NCBI RefSeq assembly: GCF_016429215.1
Contig: NZ_JAELUH010000013.1
Span: 1-64,000, forward strand
Source of the DNA: Herbaspirillum sp. ASV7
GTDB lineage: Bacteria; Pseudomonadota; Gammaproteobacteria; Burkholderiales; Burkholderiaceae_D
Reading direction: 5' to 3'
Length of the DNA stretch: 64,000 bases
The position numbers and the translations under genes are program-made. The notes beneath the pieces are model-generated. The model was not told the DNA's origin. It worked only from the letters and a program-made list of their open reading frames with translations, and did not search any database. Positions 29,315-39,152 of the stretch are shown here, one piece after another; position 1 is the stretch's first letter; each line of letters starts with the position of its first letter.

Positions 29315-30338
29315 GGAGTTTCTCCACTATTTGTTCAGCCAGCGCGCCATCGATGCGCGCTGATACGGGCACGACCCAGATGCGCGGGTCGTTTCGGATG
29401 GCCTCGATAGCCCTGCATTTTACTGCATCCTTTTCCGTGATCAGGATGACATCGGCTGCAAGGCCGGCGAAGGGATTGCTCGCAAAGTCGTAATGGTCGG
29501 GCAAGGGATGGGCGCTGAACACCAGTCCGGCCCCCTGCAGCGTAGCGAAGAAGCGCCCGGGATTGCCGATGCCGGCCACCGCCGCCAGCCGCAGGCCACC
29601 CTCGCCCATCGTCGCCAGCGCACGGCCCGCACCCGGCGGGGCCAGTTGTACGGCTTCCTCGGCCTGCAACTGCATGGCATGCACGCCGGCCGGGGCTGCA
29701 TCGCCGCTGCCGCCGCTGCCGATATTGACTACCGAGAAATCACGCCGCCGCGACGCCGGCTCGCGCAGGGGACCGGCCGGCAACAGCCAGCCATTGCCCA
29801 CGCCACGGCTATCCGAGAGCACGATCTCGATGTCGCGCGCCATCGCGTAATGCTGCAGGCCGTCGTCGGAGATGATCACGTCGACCTCGGGATGCGCCGC
29901 CAGCAGGGCCAGGCCGGCCTCGACACGACGGCGCCCCACCACCAGCGGCACGCCGGTACGTTGCGCGATCAGGAGTGGCTCGTCCCCCACCTGGGCTGCC
30001 ATCGAGGCGGCCGTGACTTCCACGCTCGCGCCGGCACCACCACCATAGCCGCGCGAGACCACGCCCGGCGTATAGCCGGCGGCACGCAGGGCCTCGATCA
30101 GCCAGATCGAGAACGGCGTCTTGCCAGTACCCCCGACGAAGACATTGCCCACCACGACCACCGGCACCGGCAAGCGCTGCGCGCGCTTGATGCCCAGCGC
30201 AAAAAGCAGGCGGCGCAGCCCGGCCAGGGCGCCGAAGAACAGCGACAGCGGCCACAGCACGCAGGCCAGCAGGCCACGGCCTTGCCAGGCGCGGCTGAGG
30301 ACGGCTTCGACGGTGGGCCTTGATTCAGCCTGGGCCAT
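29295..30338 (-). CDS. lpxK: Tetraacyldisaccharide 4'-kinase
   Basis: The 347-residue inner-membrane protein has an N-terminal hydrophobic anchor ([19 protein letters not shown]) and the P-loop [13 protein letters not shown], followed by VVSRGYGG, all diagnostic of LpxK. It phosphorylates the lipid A disaccharide precursor. It lies 34 bases after exbD in the same direction and overlaps the Trm112 gene. Confidence 0.97.
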   Translation of the reverse strand: MAQAESRPTVEAVLSRAWQGRGLLACVLWPLSLFFGALAGLRRLLFALGIKRAQRLPVPVVVVGNVFVGGTGKTPFSIWLIEALRAAGYTPGVVSRGYGGGAGASVEVTAASMAAQVGDEPLLIAQRTGVPLVVGRRRVEAGLALLAAHPEVDVIISDDGLQHYAMARDIEIVLSDSRGVGNGWLLPAGPLREPASRRRDFSVVNIGSGGSGDAAPAGVHAMQLQAEEAVQLAPPGAGRALATMGEGGLRLAAVAGIGNPGRFFATLQGAGLVFSAHPLPDHYDFASNPFAGLAADVILITEKDAVKCRAIEAIRNDPRIWVVPVSARIDGALAEQIVEKLRERPTA

Positions 30339-30372
30339 GATGGTTCTGATGCCGGTGTGGATAAGATGAGAA

Positions 30373-30801
30373 TTACTTGCCGCTGGCCTGCGCGGCAAAG
30401 GTGACCTTGGGATAGCCGGCCAGGCGCGCCGCTTCCAGCACGTTGATCACGGTCTGGTGGGTCGCCAGCGCATCGGCATTGATGATGACCACCGGATCGC
30501 CCTTGCCACCGCCGGCCTTGACCACAGCCTGCATCTCGTCGGACAGGCCCTGGGCATCACGCGCCGAGATGCGCTTGTTGTTGATGGCGTAGCGGCCATT
30601 GGCATCGACCGCGATGTTGAGCTCGAAGGGCTGCTCCAGCGCCTTCTGGGCATCCGCCGTGGGCAGCGTGATCTGCAGCGCCGTGAACTTGCTGTAGGTG
30701 GTGGTCACCATCAGGAAGATCACGATCACCAGCAGCACATCGATGAAGGGGATCAGGTTGATCTCCAGGTCTTCGCGGGGGCGTCCCTTGCGGAAATTCA
30801 T
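30373..30801 (-). CDS. exbD: ExbD/TolR-family biopolymer transport protein
   Basis: The 142-residue protein has one N-terminal membrane helix preceded by charged residues (INLIPFIDVLLVIVIFLMVT), with the aspartate that lines the proton channel, and a periplasmic domain. With ExbB it energises TonB- or Tol-type outer-membrane processes. It follows exbB by 18 bases. Confidence 0.94.
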   Translation of the reverse strand: MNFRKGRPREDLEINLIPFIDVLLVIVIFLMVTTTYSKFTALQITLPTADAQKALEQPFELNIAVDANGRYAINNKRISARDAQGLSDEMQAVVKAGGGKGDPVVIINADALATHQTVINVLEAARLAGYPKVTFAAQASGK

Positions 30802-30819
30802 GGTCGGCTCCGGCGATGC

Positions 30820-31425
30820 TCAGCGGCGCACGTCGTGCACGATGTCCACGAACTTCACGGCCTGCTGCTCCATGTCGACCACGAAACCGTCGACCTGTGC
30901 GCGGAAGTGGCGGTAGAACACCAGCGCCGGCATAGCGATGGCCAGGCCGAAGCCGGTGTTGTAGAGCGCAATGGAGATGCCGTGCGCCAGCTGCGCCGGG
31001 TTGGTACCGGCCGCATCCTGCGAGGCGAAGATCTCGATCATGCCCACCACGGTACCGAACAGACCCATCAGCGGCGCCAGCGAGGCGATCGTGCCCAGCG
31101 TGGTCAGGAAGCGCTCCAGGCGGTGCGCGGCGCCCTGGCCGGCTTCCTCGATGGCTTCCTTCATCACCTCGCGCGGCGCATCGACATTGCGCAGGCCGGC
31201 GGCCAGCACCTGGCCCAGCGGCGAATTCTGTTCCAGCTTGTCGATCACATCCTCGGTGACGCGTCCGCTCTGGTACACGCGCACCACCTCGGCCAGCAGG
31301 TCCGGCGGCAGGATGCGGGTGCGGCGCAGGTAGACCAGTCTTTCGATGACCAGCGCCAGGCCGATGATGGAAGCGATCAGCAATGGCCAGATCGGCCAGC
31401 CGGCGGCGAGGATGATGGCGAGCAA
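30820..31425 (-). CDS. exbB: MotA/TolQ/ExbB-family proton channel protein
   Basis: The 201-residue protein has three membrane helices, with the family motif TLGTIASLAPLMGLFGTVVG and a last helix starting at GISIALYNTGFGLAIAMPAL. It forms the stator channel with the ExbD protein encoded next to it. The start is TTG, supported by AGGAG upstream; the codon choice is unusual but no ATG fits better. Confidence 0.93.
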   Translation of the reverse strand: MLAIILAAGWPIWPLLIASIIGLALVIERLVYLRRTRILPPDLLAEVVRVYQSGRVTEDVIDKLEQNSPLGQVLAAGLRNVDAPREVMKEAIEEAGQGAAHRLERFLTTLGTIASLAPLMGLFGTVVGMIEIFASQDAAGTNPAQLAHGISIALYNTGFGLAIAMPALVFYRHFRAQVDGFVVDMEQQAVKFVDIVHDVRR

Positions 31426-31603
31426 AACAAACTCCTAATGAAATGCGATGTGGATCCGGGGTGCAGGACGGGGCCAGGGCGGGCACTTGGACAGCCGTCC
31501 TCTTCTGCGGTGCAGAATGTAGCCTGTTGCGCCGGCCTCGGCAAGCACTGCCGGCTTGGCCTTACAATGCCGCATTGTATCGCCCCTGGACCCGCCACGC
31601 CCC

Positions 31604-33001
31604 ATGCCCGCTGACAAGTTCCCTCCCTTCCCTGTTGGCCGCCCGCTCCAGCCCGCCGCCACCGGCGCCGATGGCGGACCGCCGATGCTGACCGTCTCCG
31701 GCCTGAACCAGGCCGTGGCGCGCATGCTGGAGCGTAATTTCCCGCTGATCTGGGTCAAGGGCGAGATTTCCAATTTCACCCGCGCCGCCTCCGGCCACTG
31801 GTATTTCAACCTCAAGGACGAGGGCGCCCAGGTGCGCGCCGTGATGTTCAAGGGGCGCGCCCAGTACGCCGGCTTCATGCCGCGCGAGGGCGACAAGGTC
31901 GAGGTGCGCACGCTGGTGACCCTCTATGCGCCACGCGGCGACTACCAGTTGAACGTCGAGGCGATCCGCCGCTCGGGCGTGGGCGACCTCTATGCCGCCT
32001 TCCTGCAATTGAAGGAGAGACTGGAACGCGAAGGCCTGTTCGCCCGCGAGCGCAAGCGCGCCCTGCCGACCTTCCCGCGCCGCATCGGCATCGTCACCAG
32101 CCCCCAGGCCGCCGCCCTGCGCGACGTGCTGACCACCCTGCGCCGCCGCGCCCCGCATGTGGAAGTGGTGCTCTATCCCACGCCGGTGCAGGGCGAAGGC
32201 GCGGCCCAGCGCATCGCCGCAGCCATCCAGACCGCCTCGGCCCGGGCCGAATGCGAGGTCCTGCTGGTCTGCCGGGGTGGTGGCAGCATCGAAGACCTGT
32301 GGTCCTTCAACGAGGAAGTGGTGGCCCGCGCCATCGCCGAGGCCAGCATGCCGGTCATCTCGGGCGTGGGCCACGAAACCGATTTCACCATCGCCGACTT
32401 CGCCGCCGACCTGCGCGCACCCACCCCGACGGCTGCCGCCGAGCTGGCCGCGACCGACCGCGAGGACTGGCTGGCCGAGCTGCGCGGCCATGCCGGCGAT
32501 CTCACCCGTGCCCTGCGCCGCGCGCTCACCGACAAGGCCCAGACGGTGGACTGGATGGCGCGCCGCCTGGTCAACCCCGGCGCCACCATCGCCCACGAGC
32601 GGGTCAAGCTGGCAGCGCTGCACACCCGGCTCTCGCACGCCACCCGCGTGCCATTGACGCGCATGCGCCATCGCCTGCAGCAGGCGGCCACCCATCTGGC
32701 CCATCAATTGCCCGACACCACCCACGCCCGGCGCGACCTGGCCGACCTGGCGCGCCGCCTGCAGGGCGCGCAGGCGGCACAGCAGTTGCGCCAGCGCCAG
32801 GCACTGGCCGGCCTGCAGACCCAGCTGGAGCTGCTGAACCCGCAGCGCACGCTGGAGCGCGGTTACGCCATCGTCAGCGACCGTCAGGGTCGGGTGCTGC
32901 ACGGCCCGGCCGAGCTGGCCGCGCGCAGCGAGATCACCATCCGCCTGGCCCAGGGCAGCGCCGAGGTTGGCATCGCCAGCGTGCAGCCTCGACTGGATTG
33001 A
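31604..33001 (+). CDS. xseA: Exodeoxyribonuclease VII large subunit
   Basis: The 465-residue protein has the N-terminal OB-fold ([20 protein letters not shown]), the central nuclease region ([20 protein letters not shown] and [16 protein letters not shown], then [20 protein letters not shown]) and a C-terminal coiled-coil ending in [11 protein letters not shown]. It degrades single-stranded DNA with XseB, not seen here. The first 25 residues are proline-rich and may be extra. It is divergent from exbB. Confidence 0.96.
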   Translation: MPADKFPPFPVGRPLQPAATGADGGPPMLTVSGLNQAVARMLERNFPLIWVKGEISNFTRAASGHWYFNLKDEGAQVRAVMFKGRAQYAGFMPREGDKVEVRTLVTLYAPRGDYQLNVEAIRRSGVGDLYAAFLQLKERLEREGLFARERKRALPTFPRRIGIVTSPQAAALRDVLTTLRRRAPHVEVVLYPTPVQGEGAAQRIAAAIQTASARAECEVLLVCRGGGSIEDLWSFNEEVVARAIAEASMPVISGVGHETDFTIADFAADLRAPTPTAAAELAATDREDWLAELRGHAGDLTRALRRALTDKAQTVDWMARRLVNPGATIAHERVKLAALHTRLSHATRVPLTRMRHRLQQAATHLAHQLPDTTHARRDLADLARRLQGAQAAQQLRQRQALAGLQTQLELLNPQRTLERGYAIVSDRQGRVLHGPAELAARSEITIRLAQGSAEVGIASVQPRLD

Positions 33002-33083
33002 GCGGAGGTCCCCCGGGGGTATTGACAGCTGTGGCAGACTTTTTTCTCATAAGCTTTTAACAGCCGGACCTGGCCATGGCTGC

Positions 33084-33110
33084 CCTGGCATGCACGCTGC
33101 GCATGCCAGG
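33084..33110. repeat. Inverted repeat in the xseA-sodB gap
   Basis: CCTGGCATGC and GCATGCCAGG form perfect ten-base arms around a seven-base loop. There is no T-run. The 33002-33329 gap also has a TTGACA at 33023-33028 that may be a -35 box. I see no convincing gene there. Confidence 0.5.
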
Positions 33111-33329
33111 ATGAGCTGGAACGTCTTGCCGCCGCTGGCATCTACGGATTTCGCCGGCCTGCGCCGGATAGCGTGGCAAACGGAACAATTCGCATTACCG
33201 TGGTGCATGCGAAAGCCGGCATGGCAAGCACTGCATTTGATCGAGTGCAAAGAATTGCCTTCCGCTTTAGAATCGCAGGTTCGGAACAGACCCCTTTGTA
33301 GCAAACCAACAAGACTGAAAGGATTCATC

Positions 33330-33908
33330 ATGGCACATACCCTTCCGGCACTGCCTTACGATCTGGACGCGCTGGCGCCCACGATTTCCAAGGAAACCCT
33401 GGAATATCACTACGGCAAGCACCACCAGACCTATGTGACCAACCTGAACAACCTGATCCCGGGTACCGAATTCGAAAACCTGTCCCTGGAAGAGATCATC
33501 AAGAAATCCTCCGGCGGCATCTTCAACAACGCTGCCCAGGTGTGGAACCACACCTTCTACTGGAACGGCCTGACCCCGAAGGGCCAAGGCGCTCCGAGCG
33601 GCGCGCTGGCTGACGCCATCAACGCCAAGTGGGGCAGCTTCGACGCCTTCAAGGCCGAGTTCACCAAGCAAGGCCTGGCCAACTTCGGTTCCGGCTGGAC
33701 CTGGCTGGTCAAGAAGGCTGATGGCACCCTGGACATCGTCAACACCACCGGCGCCGGCACCCCGCTGACCACCGACAGCAAGCCGCTGCTGACGGTCGAC
33801 GTGTGGGAACACGCCTACTACATCGACTACCGCAACGCACGCGCCAAGTATGTCGAAAACTACTGGGGCATCATCAACTGGGACTTCGTGGCCAAGAACT
33901 TCGCCTGA
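33330..33908 (+). CDS. sodB: Superoxide dismutase, iron type
   Basis: The 192-residue protein has the Fe/Mn SOD signature [13 protein letters not shown] and ligand histidines in [11 protein letters not shown] and WNHTFYW. The glutamine in [11 protein letters not shown] and the overall sequence ([22 protein letters not shown]) point to the iron enzyme. It removes superoxide in the cytoplasm. AAAGGA precedes the ATG, and a terminator follows the stop. Confidence 0.97.
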   Translation: MAHTLPALPYDLDALAPTISKETLEYHYGKHHQTYVTNLNNLIPGTEFENLSLEEIIKKSSGGIFNNAAQVWNHTFYWNGLTPKGQGAPSGALADAINAKWGSFDAFKAEFTKQGLANFGSGWTWLVKKADGTLDIVNTTGAGTPLTTDSKPLLTVDVWEHAYYIDYRNARAKYVENYWGIINWDFVAKNFA

Positions 33909-33934
33909 TCTTGCGCTGTCGCCTTCCCGGCAAG

Positions 33935-33965
33935 AAAAAACCACGCGCGAGCGTGGTTTTTTTTC
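33935..33965. terminator. Bidirectional terminator after sodB
   Basis: AAAAAACCACGC-GCGA-GCGTGGTTTTTT is a perfect hairpin with A and T flanks, between convergent sodB and a FAD oxidoreductase gene. Confidence 0.93.
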
Positions 33966-33988
33966 GCCTGCACGATCCGCAGCAGCCC

Positions 33989-35281
33989 TCAGGAGAAACG
34001 GTCCAGCACGCTGTACCAGGCCACCCCGGCGGCGATGTAGAAGCGCTGCAGCCCATGCAGGGGGATCGGCTGGATGGTGCTGACCGGGAAGGGAAACACC
34101 GCCCCCGCCTGTCCGGTCAGGCGCTGCGCCAGGCAGCGGCCCATGGTACTGGCCATGGCAATGCCACGGCCGTTGTAGCCCAGCGCGATGCTCAAACCGG
34201 CGGCCGGCTCATGCACATGCGGCAGGAAGTCGCGCGTGATGGCGACCCGCCCCGACCAGCGGTATTCGAACTCCACCCCGGCCAGCTGCGGAAACAGCAA
34301 GGCCACCGAGCGCTCCAGGTGGGCGAAGTCCTGCGGCCCGCGTGGCTCGCTGAAGGGCCCACGTCCGCCCATGAGCAGGCGCCCCTGGGCATCGCGCCGG
34401 TAGTACAGCAGCAGGCGGCGCGAATCGGACGTGACCTCGCCGCCCGGCAGGATGCTGGCGCCCAGCGCCGGCGATAGTGGCCGGGTGGCGACGATGAAGC
34501 TGTTGGCGGCGATCACCGATTGTCGCAAGTGCGGCCATAGCTCATCGGTGTAGCCGTTGGTGGCCAGCACCACGCGCTCGGCGTCGATGTGTGCTCCCTG
34601 CGCACTGTGCAAGCGCCAGCCGCCCTGGCGGCGTTCCAGCTTCGCCACCCGTGTGCTGCCGTGGATGGCCACGCCCAGCCGCTGCGCCGCCTGCGCCAAT
34701 CCCCGGCAATACTTGAGCGGATGCAGGCTGCCGGCCCGCGCATCCTTCCATCCCCCCACATAGGCGCCGGTACCGATGCGGCGCGCCACTTCGGCGCCAT
34801 CCATCAATTCGGCCGGCGCGCCCTCGGCCATCCACTGGCGCGCACGTGATTCCAACGCGCGCATCACCTTATGCGAATGGGTGGGCTGGATCCAGCCGCC
34901 GCGTTGCGCATCACAATCGATGCCATGGCGGGCGATCAGGTCGAACACCGTGTCGGCCGCCGACCCGATGGCCGCGATCAGGGGGTCGGCCACGGCGCTG
35001 CCGAACATCACCCGCAGCTGATCGGGATCGTACTTGAGACCGGGGATGACCTGTCCGCCATTGCGACCGGAAGCCCCCCAGCCTGGCGCATGGGCATCCA
35101 GCACGCACACCGACACCCCTGCCTCGGCCAGGTGCAGGGCGGTGGATAGCCCGGTGTAGCCGGCGCCGACGATGGCCACGTCATAGCGCGCGCTGGCCTG
35201 CAGCGCTGGCGCCTCGGGCAATTCGCCACCGGTGGCGGCCCACAGTGAAAGCGGAAAAGCGGCGTTGGAATGCTGTGTCAT
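33989..35281 (-). CDS. FAD-dependent amine/D-amino-acid oxidoreductase (PuuB/OrdL-like)
   Basis: The 430-residue protein has an N-terminal FAD Rossmann motif (YDVAIVGAGYTGLSTALHLA), the DAO-family segment GWGASGRNGGQVIPGLKY and a late GYNGRGIAMASTMG, typical of gamma-glutamylputrescine oxidase and related enzymes. It follows an ABC transporter ATPase by 16 bases in the same direction, so it probably oxidises the amine or amino acid that the transporter imports. The specific substrate is unknown. Confidence 0.88.
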   Translation of the reverse strand: MTQHSNAAFPLSLWAATGGELPEAPALQASARYDVAIVGAGYTGLSTALHLAEAGVSVCVLDAHAPGWGASGRNGGQVIPGLKYDPDQLRVMFGSAVADPLIAAIGSAADTVFDLIARHGIDCDAQRGGWIQPTHSHKVMRALESRARQWMAEGAPAELMDGAEVARRIGTGAYVGGWKDARAGSLHPLKYCRGLAQAAQRLGVAIHGSTRVAKLERRQGGWRLHSAQGAHIDAERVVLATNGYTDELWPHLRQSVIAANSFIVATRPLSPALGASILPGGEVTSDSRRLLLYYRRDAQGRLLMGGRGPFSEPRGPQDFAHLERSVALLFPQLAGVEFEYRWSGRVAITRDFLPHVHEPAAGLSIALGYNGRGIAMASTMGRCLAQRLTGQAGAVFPFPVSTIQPIPLHGLQRFYIAAGVAWYSVLDRFS

Positions 35282-35297
35282 GGGCAAGACCTCGCTC

Positions 35298-36026
35298 TCA
35301 CTTGCCGATCACGCGGCGCAGGAAATCCTGGGTGCGCGCATGCTGCGGTTCGGACAGCACCTGCGCCGCCGCACCGGACTCGACGATGCTGCCGCTATGC
35401 AGGAAGCACACGCGGTCGGCCACCTCGCGGGCAAAGCCCATCTCATGCGTGACCACGATCATGGTCATGCCATCGGCGGCCAGCGTGCGCATCACTGCCA
35501 GTACCTCGCCCACCAGTTCGGGGTCCAGCGCCGAGGTCGGCTCGTCGAAGAGGATCGCTTCGGGTTGCATGGCCAGCGAGCGGGCAATCGCCACGCGCTG
35601 CTGCTGGCCGCCCGAAAGCTGGGCAGGATAGGCATCGCAGCGCGCCGCCAGCCCCACCTTGTCCAGCAGCGTCATGGCCTGTGCCCGTGCCTGTTCACGC
35701 GGCACACGGTTGACGAAGATCGGCCCCTCGGTCACGTTCTCCAGCACCGTGCGATGCGGGAACAGGTTGAAACGCTGGAACACCATCCCCACCCGCGTGC
35801 GCAGGCGGTGGATATCCGCGCCATCGCGATCCACGCGCTGGCCATCGATCAGGATATCGCCGCGCTCGTAGGACTCCAGCCCGTTGATACAACGCAGCAC
35901 CGTCGACTTGCCCGAACCCGACGGGCCGATCAGGCAGACCACCTCGCCCTCGGCGACCGACAGCGAGACATCCTTGAGCACCTCGTGCTGGCCGAAGCAC
36001 TTCGAAATACGCTTGACCTCGATCAT
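35298..36026 (-). CDS. Polar amino-acid ABC transporter, ATP-binding protein
   Basis: The 242-residue ATPase has Walker A GPSGSGKST (about residue 34), the signature LSGGQQQRVAIARSL, Walker B ILFDEPTSALD and the switch histidine in VVTHEMGFA. It matches GlnQ/HisP-type ATPases. It overlaps the permease gene by four bases and lies directly upstream of the oxidoreductase. Confidence 0.95.
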   Translation of the reverse strand: MIEVKRISKCFGQHEVLKDVSLSVAEGEVVCLIGPSGSGKSTVLRCINGLESYERGDILIDGQRVDRDGADIHRLRTRVGMVFQRFNLFPHRTVLENVTEGPIFVNRVPREQARAQAMTLLDKVGLAARCDAYPAQLSGGQQQRVAIARSLAMQPEAILFDEPTSALDPELVGEVLAVMRTLAADGMTMIVVTHEMGFAREVADRVCFLHSGSIVESGAAAQVLSEPQHARTQDFLRRVIGK

Positions 36027-36679
36027 CGCGCCCTCCCCTTGCTGTTGCGGATTTCCAGGCGACGGATCAGGAACACCAGCGGCAGCGACAGCAGCAGGTA
36101 CAGCACCGCCACGGTGGTATAGACCGTCATGTTCTGGAAGGTGCTGGAGGCGATCATCTGGCCGGCACGGGTCATCTCCAGCACCGTGATGGTGGAGACC
36201 AGCGAGGAATCCTTCAGCATCATCACCAGCGTATTGCCATAGGGCGGCAAGGCGATGCGGAAGGCCTGCGGCAGGATCACGCGGCGCATGATCATCGGCC
36301 CGCGCATGCCGATCGACTGCGCCGCCTCGATCTGGCCCACGTCCACCGCCTCGATGCCGGCGCGGAAGTTCTCCGCCTGGTAGGCCGAATAGGCGATACC
36401 CAGGCCGATCACACCGGCCTGGAAGGCCGAGAGCTGGATGCCGATGTCGGGCAGCACGAAATAGATGTAGAACAGCTGCACGATGATGGGCAGCCCGCGG
36501 ATGATGTTGACGATGGTGGCCCCGACCAGCGCCACCGGCTTCATGCGCGAGACTTTCATCAGGGCCAGCAGCAGTCCGATCACTGAACTGAGCAGAAAGG
36601 AATAGATCGTGACTTCGACAGTGACCAGCGCTCCCTTGAGGAGGATGGGCAGGAAGTCCAGCACGGTTTGCAGGAGCAT
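36023..36679 (-). CDS. Polar amino-acid ABC transporter, permease
   Basis: The 218-residue membrane protein shows the His/Glu/Gln/opine permease pattern: an N-terminal EVTIYSFLLSSVIGLLLALM and the EAA loop EAAQSIGMRGPMIMRRVILP. A single permease gene suggests a homodimer. It sits between the binding protein and ATPase genes. Confidence 0.95.
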   Translation of the reverse strand: MLLQTVLDFLPILLKGALVTVEVTIYSFLLSSVIGLLLALMKVSRMKPVALVGATIVNIIRGLPIIVQLFYIYFVLPDIGIQLSAFQAGVIGLGIAYSAYQAENFRAGIEAVDVGQIEAAQSIGMRGPMIMRRVILPQAFRIALPPYGNTLVMMLKDSSLVSTITVLEMTRAGQMIASSTFQNMTVYTTVAVLYLLLSLPLVFLIRRLEIRNSKGRAR

Positions 36680-36797
36680 GGGCGGTAGCGAACGATGACG
36701 ATGGCAGCAGGCCGGCCGAACGCCGATGGAGCGGCGCCCGCCTTGCCCTGCAATGATGAAGACGAAGGTGAAGCTGAAGGTAAAGCTGACCCCGGGA

Positions 36798-37565
36798 TCA
36801 GTTCAGCTTCCACTGCTCCACGATGCGCGCCAGCGTGCCATCGGCCTTGAGCTCGGCGATCGCCTTGTTGAGCCGTTCCATCAGCTTGGGATCACCCTTG
36901 CGGATGACCAGGCAGACATCCCCCATGAGGGTGGACTGGTATTCCTTGACCAGGCGCACCTGAGGATTGGCGCCCTGCGAAAGCTGGTAGGCCACGATGG
37001 GGCGGTCGCCGAAGCCGGCCTTGATACGGCCCAGGCCGACGTCGCGCATCATGTCGGCCACCGAATCGTAGGTCTTCACTTCCTTGAAGCCACCCTTCTT
37101 GTTCAGGGCATCCACGAAGACGGTGCCGACCTGGGCGCCGACGATCTCGCCCTTGAGGTCATCGAGGTTCTTGTAGCTCTTCGTATCCTGGGCATTGACG
37201 AACAGACCCTCGCCGTAGGAATACACCGGATCGCTGAAGTCGACGATCTGGGCGCGCGCCTCGGTCTTCAACATGGCTGCGGCGATGATGTCGATCTTGT
37301 TACCGGTCAGCGAAGGGATCAGCGCCGCGAAGGGCGTCTGCTGGATATTCACCGAGAAGCCGGCCTTGCTGCCCACCGCCGTGACGGTATCGACCATCAT
37401 GCCCTGCAGCTTGTTGGTCTTGATATCGAGGAAGGTGAAGGGCACGCCCGTGGAAGTGGCACCCACGTTGTAGCTGGACTGGGCCATGGCGGGCGCGACA
37501 GCGAAGGTGGCGGCCAGGACGACGCCACCGACCAGGTGTTTGAACAGGCAATGGAACGGCTTCAT
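36798..37565 (-). CDS. Amino-acid ABC transporter periplasmic binding protein
   Basis: The 255-residue protein has a signal peptide (VVLAATFAVAPAMAQ) and a SBP_bac_3 fold with GVPFTFLDIKTNKLQGMMVD and QVGTVFVDALNKKGGFKEVK. It is the first gene of the unit binding protein-permease-ATPase-oxidoreductase; GGGGAG precedes the ATG. The operator-like dyad at 37820 lies between it and the divergent IclR gene. Confidence 0.93.
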   Translation of the reverse strand: MKPFHCLFKHLVGGVVLAATFAVAPAMAQSSYNVGATSTGVPFTFLDIKTNKLQGMMVDTVTAVGSKAGFSVNIQQTPFAALIPSLTGNKIDIIAAAMLKTEARAQIVDFSDPVYSYGEGLFVNAQDTKSYKNLDDLKGEIVGAQVGTVFVDALNKKGGFKEVKTYDSVADMMRDVGLGRIKAGFGDRPIVAYQLSQGANPQVRLVKEYQSTLMGDVCLVIRKGDPKLMERLNKAIAELKADGTLARIVEQWKLN

Positions 37566-37819
37566 ACGACTCCCCTTTGGCGCGAGATCGCGACCAGGCG
37601 CGATCAGGATGGACGACTGGAGTCCGCGCGACGGTGCAAAAGAACCCTCGGCGGTGCGTGGACCTGCGTGAACTGCTGCGGCCCCTGACGGGACCGGATG
37701 CTGCAACACTGCAAACGCCCTCGCATCGGACTGCCCGGTATGGCCTCGATGCATGGCGCGAAGATCAATATGACGCGTTTAAATAAGTATATTTGGTTTA
37801 TCAGTATCGTCAATAGATA

Positions 37820-37846
37820 TTTATGTATCGATATTCGATACATAAA
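37820..37846. promoter_or_regulatory. Perfect dyad, probable IclR operator
   Basis: TTTATGTATCGA-TAT-TCGATACATAAA has 12-base arms around three bases, in an A/T-rich region between divergent transporter and regulator genes. The rest of the 37566-37903 gap contains no gene. Confidence 0.75.
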
Positions 37847-37903
37847 AAGCGAATTGGCGTAGAATCGGGCATTCCTTCCACCCACCACTCTCCAGGAGCG
37901 CGC

Positions 37904-38695
37904 ATGAACGAGCCCGACGAGACCACATCGGACCTGTTGTTCAACCAATCGCTGGAAAAGGGCCTGGCCGTGCTGCGCGCCTTCAATGCCCAGCGCCGCA
38001 CCATGACGCTGGGCGACGTGGCCAGCGCCACCGGCATCACCAAGAGCTCGGCGCAACGCATGGTGCACACGCTGGAAATGCTGGGCTATGTCTGCAAGCA
38101 CCCCAAGACGCGGCGCTACCAGCTCACACCCAAGGTGATGGAAGTGGGCTACAACTACCTGGCCGCCGATATCCTGGTAGATGTGGCCAACCCCTTCCTC
38201 GCGGAGCTGGCCAACCTCACCGGCGAGACCGTCAACCTGACCGAGCCCTACGATGGCGAGATGGTCTACGTGGCGCGCTTCGTGGCCAGCAAGTTCATCC
38301 CCATCCACATGCCCATCGGCAGCCGCATCCCCATGTATTGCACGGCCTCGGGCCGCGCCTACCTGAGCGCGCTGGAGCCCGCCGAGGCCCAGGCCATCCT
38401 GGAATCCAGCGAGCGCGCAGTACATACGCCCCACACCCGCACCGACGTGGAAGAGATCATGCAGCTGCTGGCCGCCAGCCGCGAGCGCGGCTTTGCCAGC
38501 AACCGGGAGGAGCTGTTCCTGGGGGACATGACCATCGCCTCGCCGGTCTTCAACAGCGAGCGCACGCCGGTGGCGTCGGTCCATGTGGTGGCGCCCACCA
38601 GCCGCTGGAGCGTGGAAGACGCCGAGAAGAAACTGGGCCCGCTGGTGCTGGAATGTGCCCGTGCGATTTCCAATTCGGTACGCACGCTGGTGTGA
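37904..38695 (+). CDS. IclR-family transcriptional regulator
   Basis: The 263-residue protein has an N-terminal winged helix (MTLGDVASATGITKSSAQRM) and an IclR effector domain (YVARFVASKFIPIHMPIGSR, then PMYCTASGRAYLS and REELFLGDMTIASPVF). AGGAG precedes the ATG. It is divergent from the amino-acid transporter/oxidoreductase unit and is its likely regulator, acting through the dyad in the shared promoter. Confidence 0.94.
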   Translation: MNEPDETTSDLLFNQSLEKGLAVLRAFNAQRRTMTLGDVASATGITKSSAQRMVHTLEMLGYVCKHPKTRRYQLTPKVMEVGYNYLAADILVDVANPFLAELANLTGETVNLTEPYDGEMVYVARFVASKFIPIHMPIGSRIPMYCTASGRAYLSALEPAEAQAILESSERAVHTPHTRTDVEEIMQLLAASRERGFASNREELFLGDMTIASPVFNSERTPVASVHVVAPTSRWSVEDAEKKLGPLVLECARAISNSVRTLV

Positions 38696-38765
38696 GCCTT
38701 GTGACACAATTCCTCATCACATCGCTGACATCGCCCACATCAACCACCTGCCCAACGGAGAACCC

Positions 38766-39152
38766 ATGGCCCACGTCACACTGCACAATGCCGCCGGCTA
38801 CGCCCAGGACATCAAGGCGCGCATCCATCAACTGAAGTCCGACGAGCCCGAGAGCAACGGCGGTCAGGATACCGGCCCCGCGCCCTATGAATTGCTGCTG
38901 GCCGCGCTGGCCTCCTGCACCTCGCTGACACTGCGCATGTACGCCGACCGCAAGGGCTGGGACCTGGGCAGCATCGCCGTGGACGCCCACTTCGGCCGCG
39001 ACGACAGCGGGCTGGAAACCATCACCCGCAAGATCAGCTTCGGCAACACCCTGAGCGCCGAGCAGCTGACCCGCCTGGCCGAGATCTGCGAAAAGACCCC
39101 GGTCACCAAGACCATCCGCCAGGGCACCGCGATTCAGACATCGATCGCGTAA
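38766..39152 (+). CDS. OsmC-family protein
   Basis: The 128-residue protein has the OsmC/Ohr fold: GPAPYELLLAALASCTSLTL with the first reactive cysteine and RLAEICEKTPVTKTI with the second. Such proteins reduce organic or lipid hydroperoxides with a thiol pair; the YhfA-like subgroup is less well defined. Its last 19 bases overlap the end of the convergent DedA gene. Confidence 0.9.
   Translation: MAHVTLHNAAGYAQDIKARIHQLKSDEPESNGGQDTGPAPYELLLAALASCTSLTLRMYADRKGWDLGSIAVDAHFGRDDSGLETITRKISFGNTLSAEQLTRLAEICEKTPVTKTIRQGTAIQTSIA

Noticed and set aside
33047..33331. A minus-strand frame in the xseA-sodB gap with two CxxCH motifs (CSACH, CSVCH), like a small c-type cytochrome
   Set aside because: It has no signal peptide, no good ribosome-binding site, and ends in sodB's upstream region; I judge the motifs to be chance, though a search would settle it.
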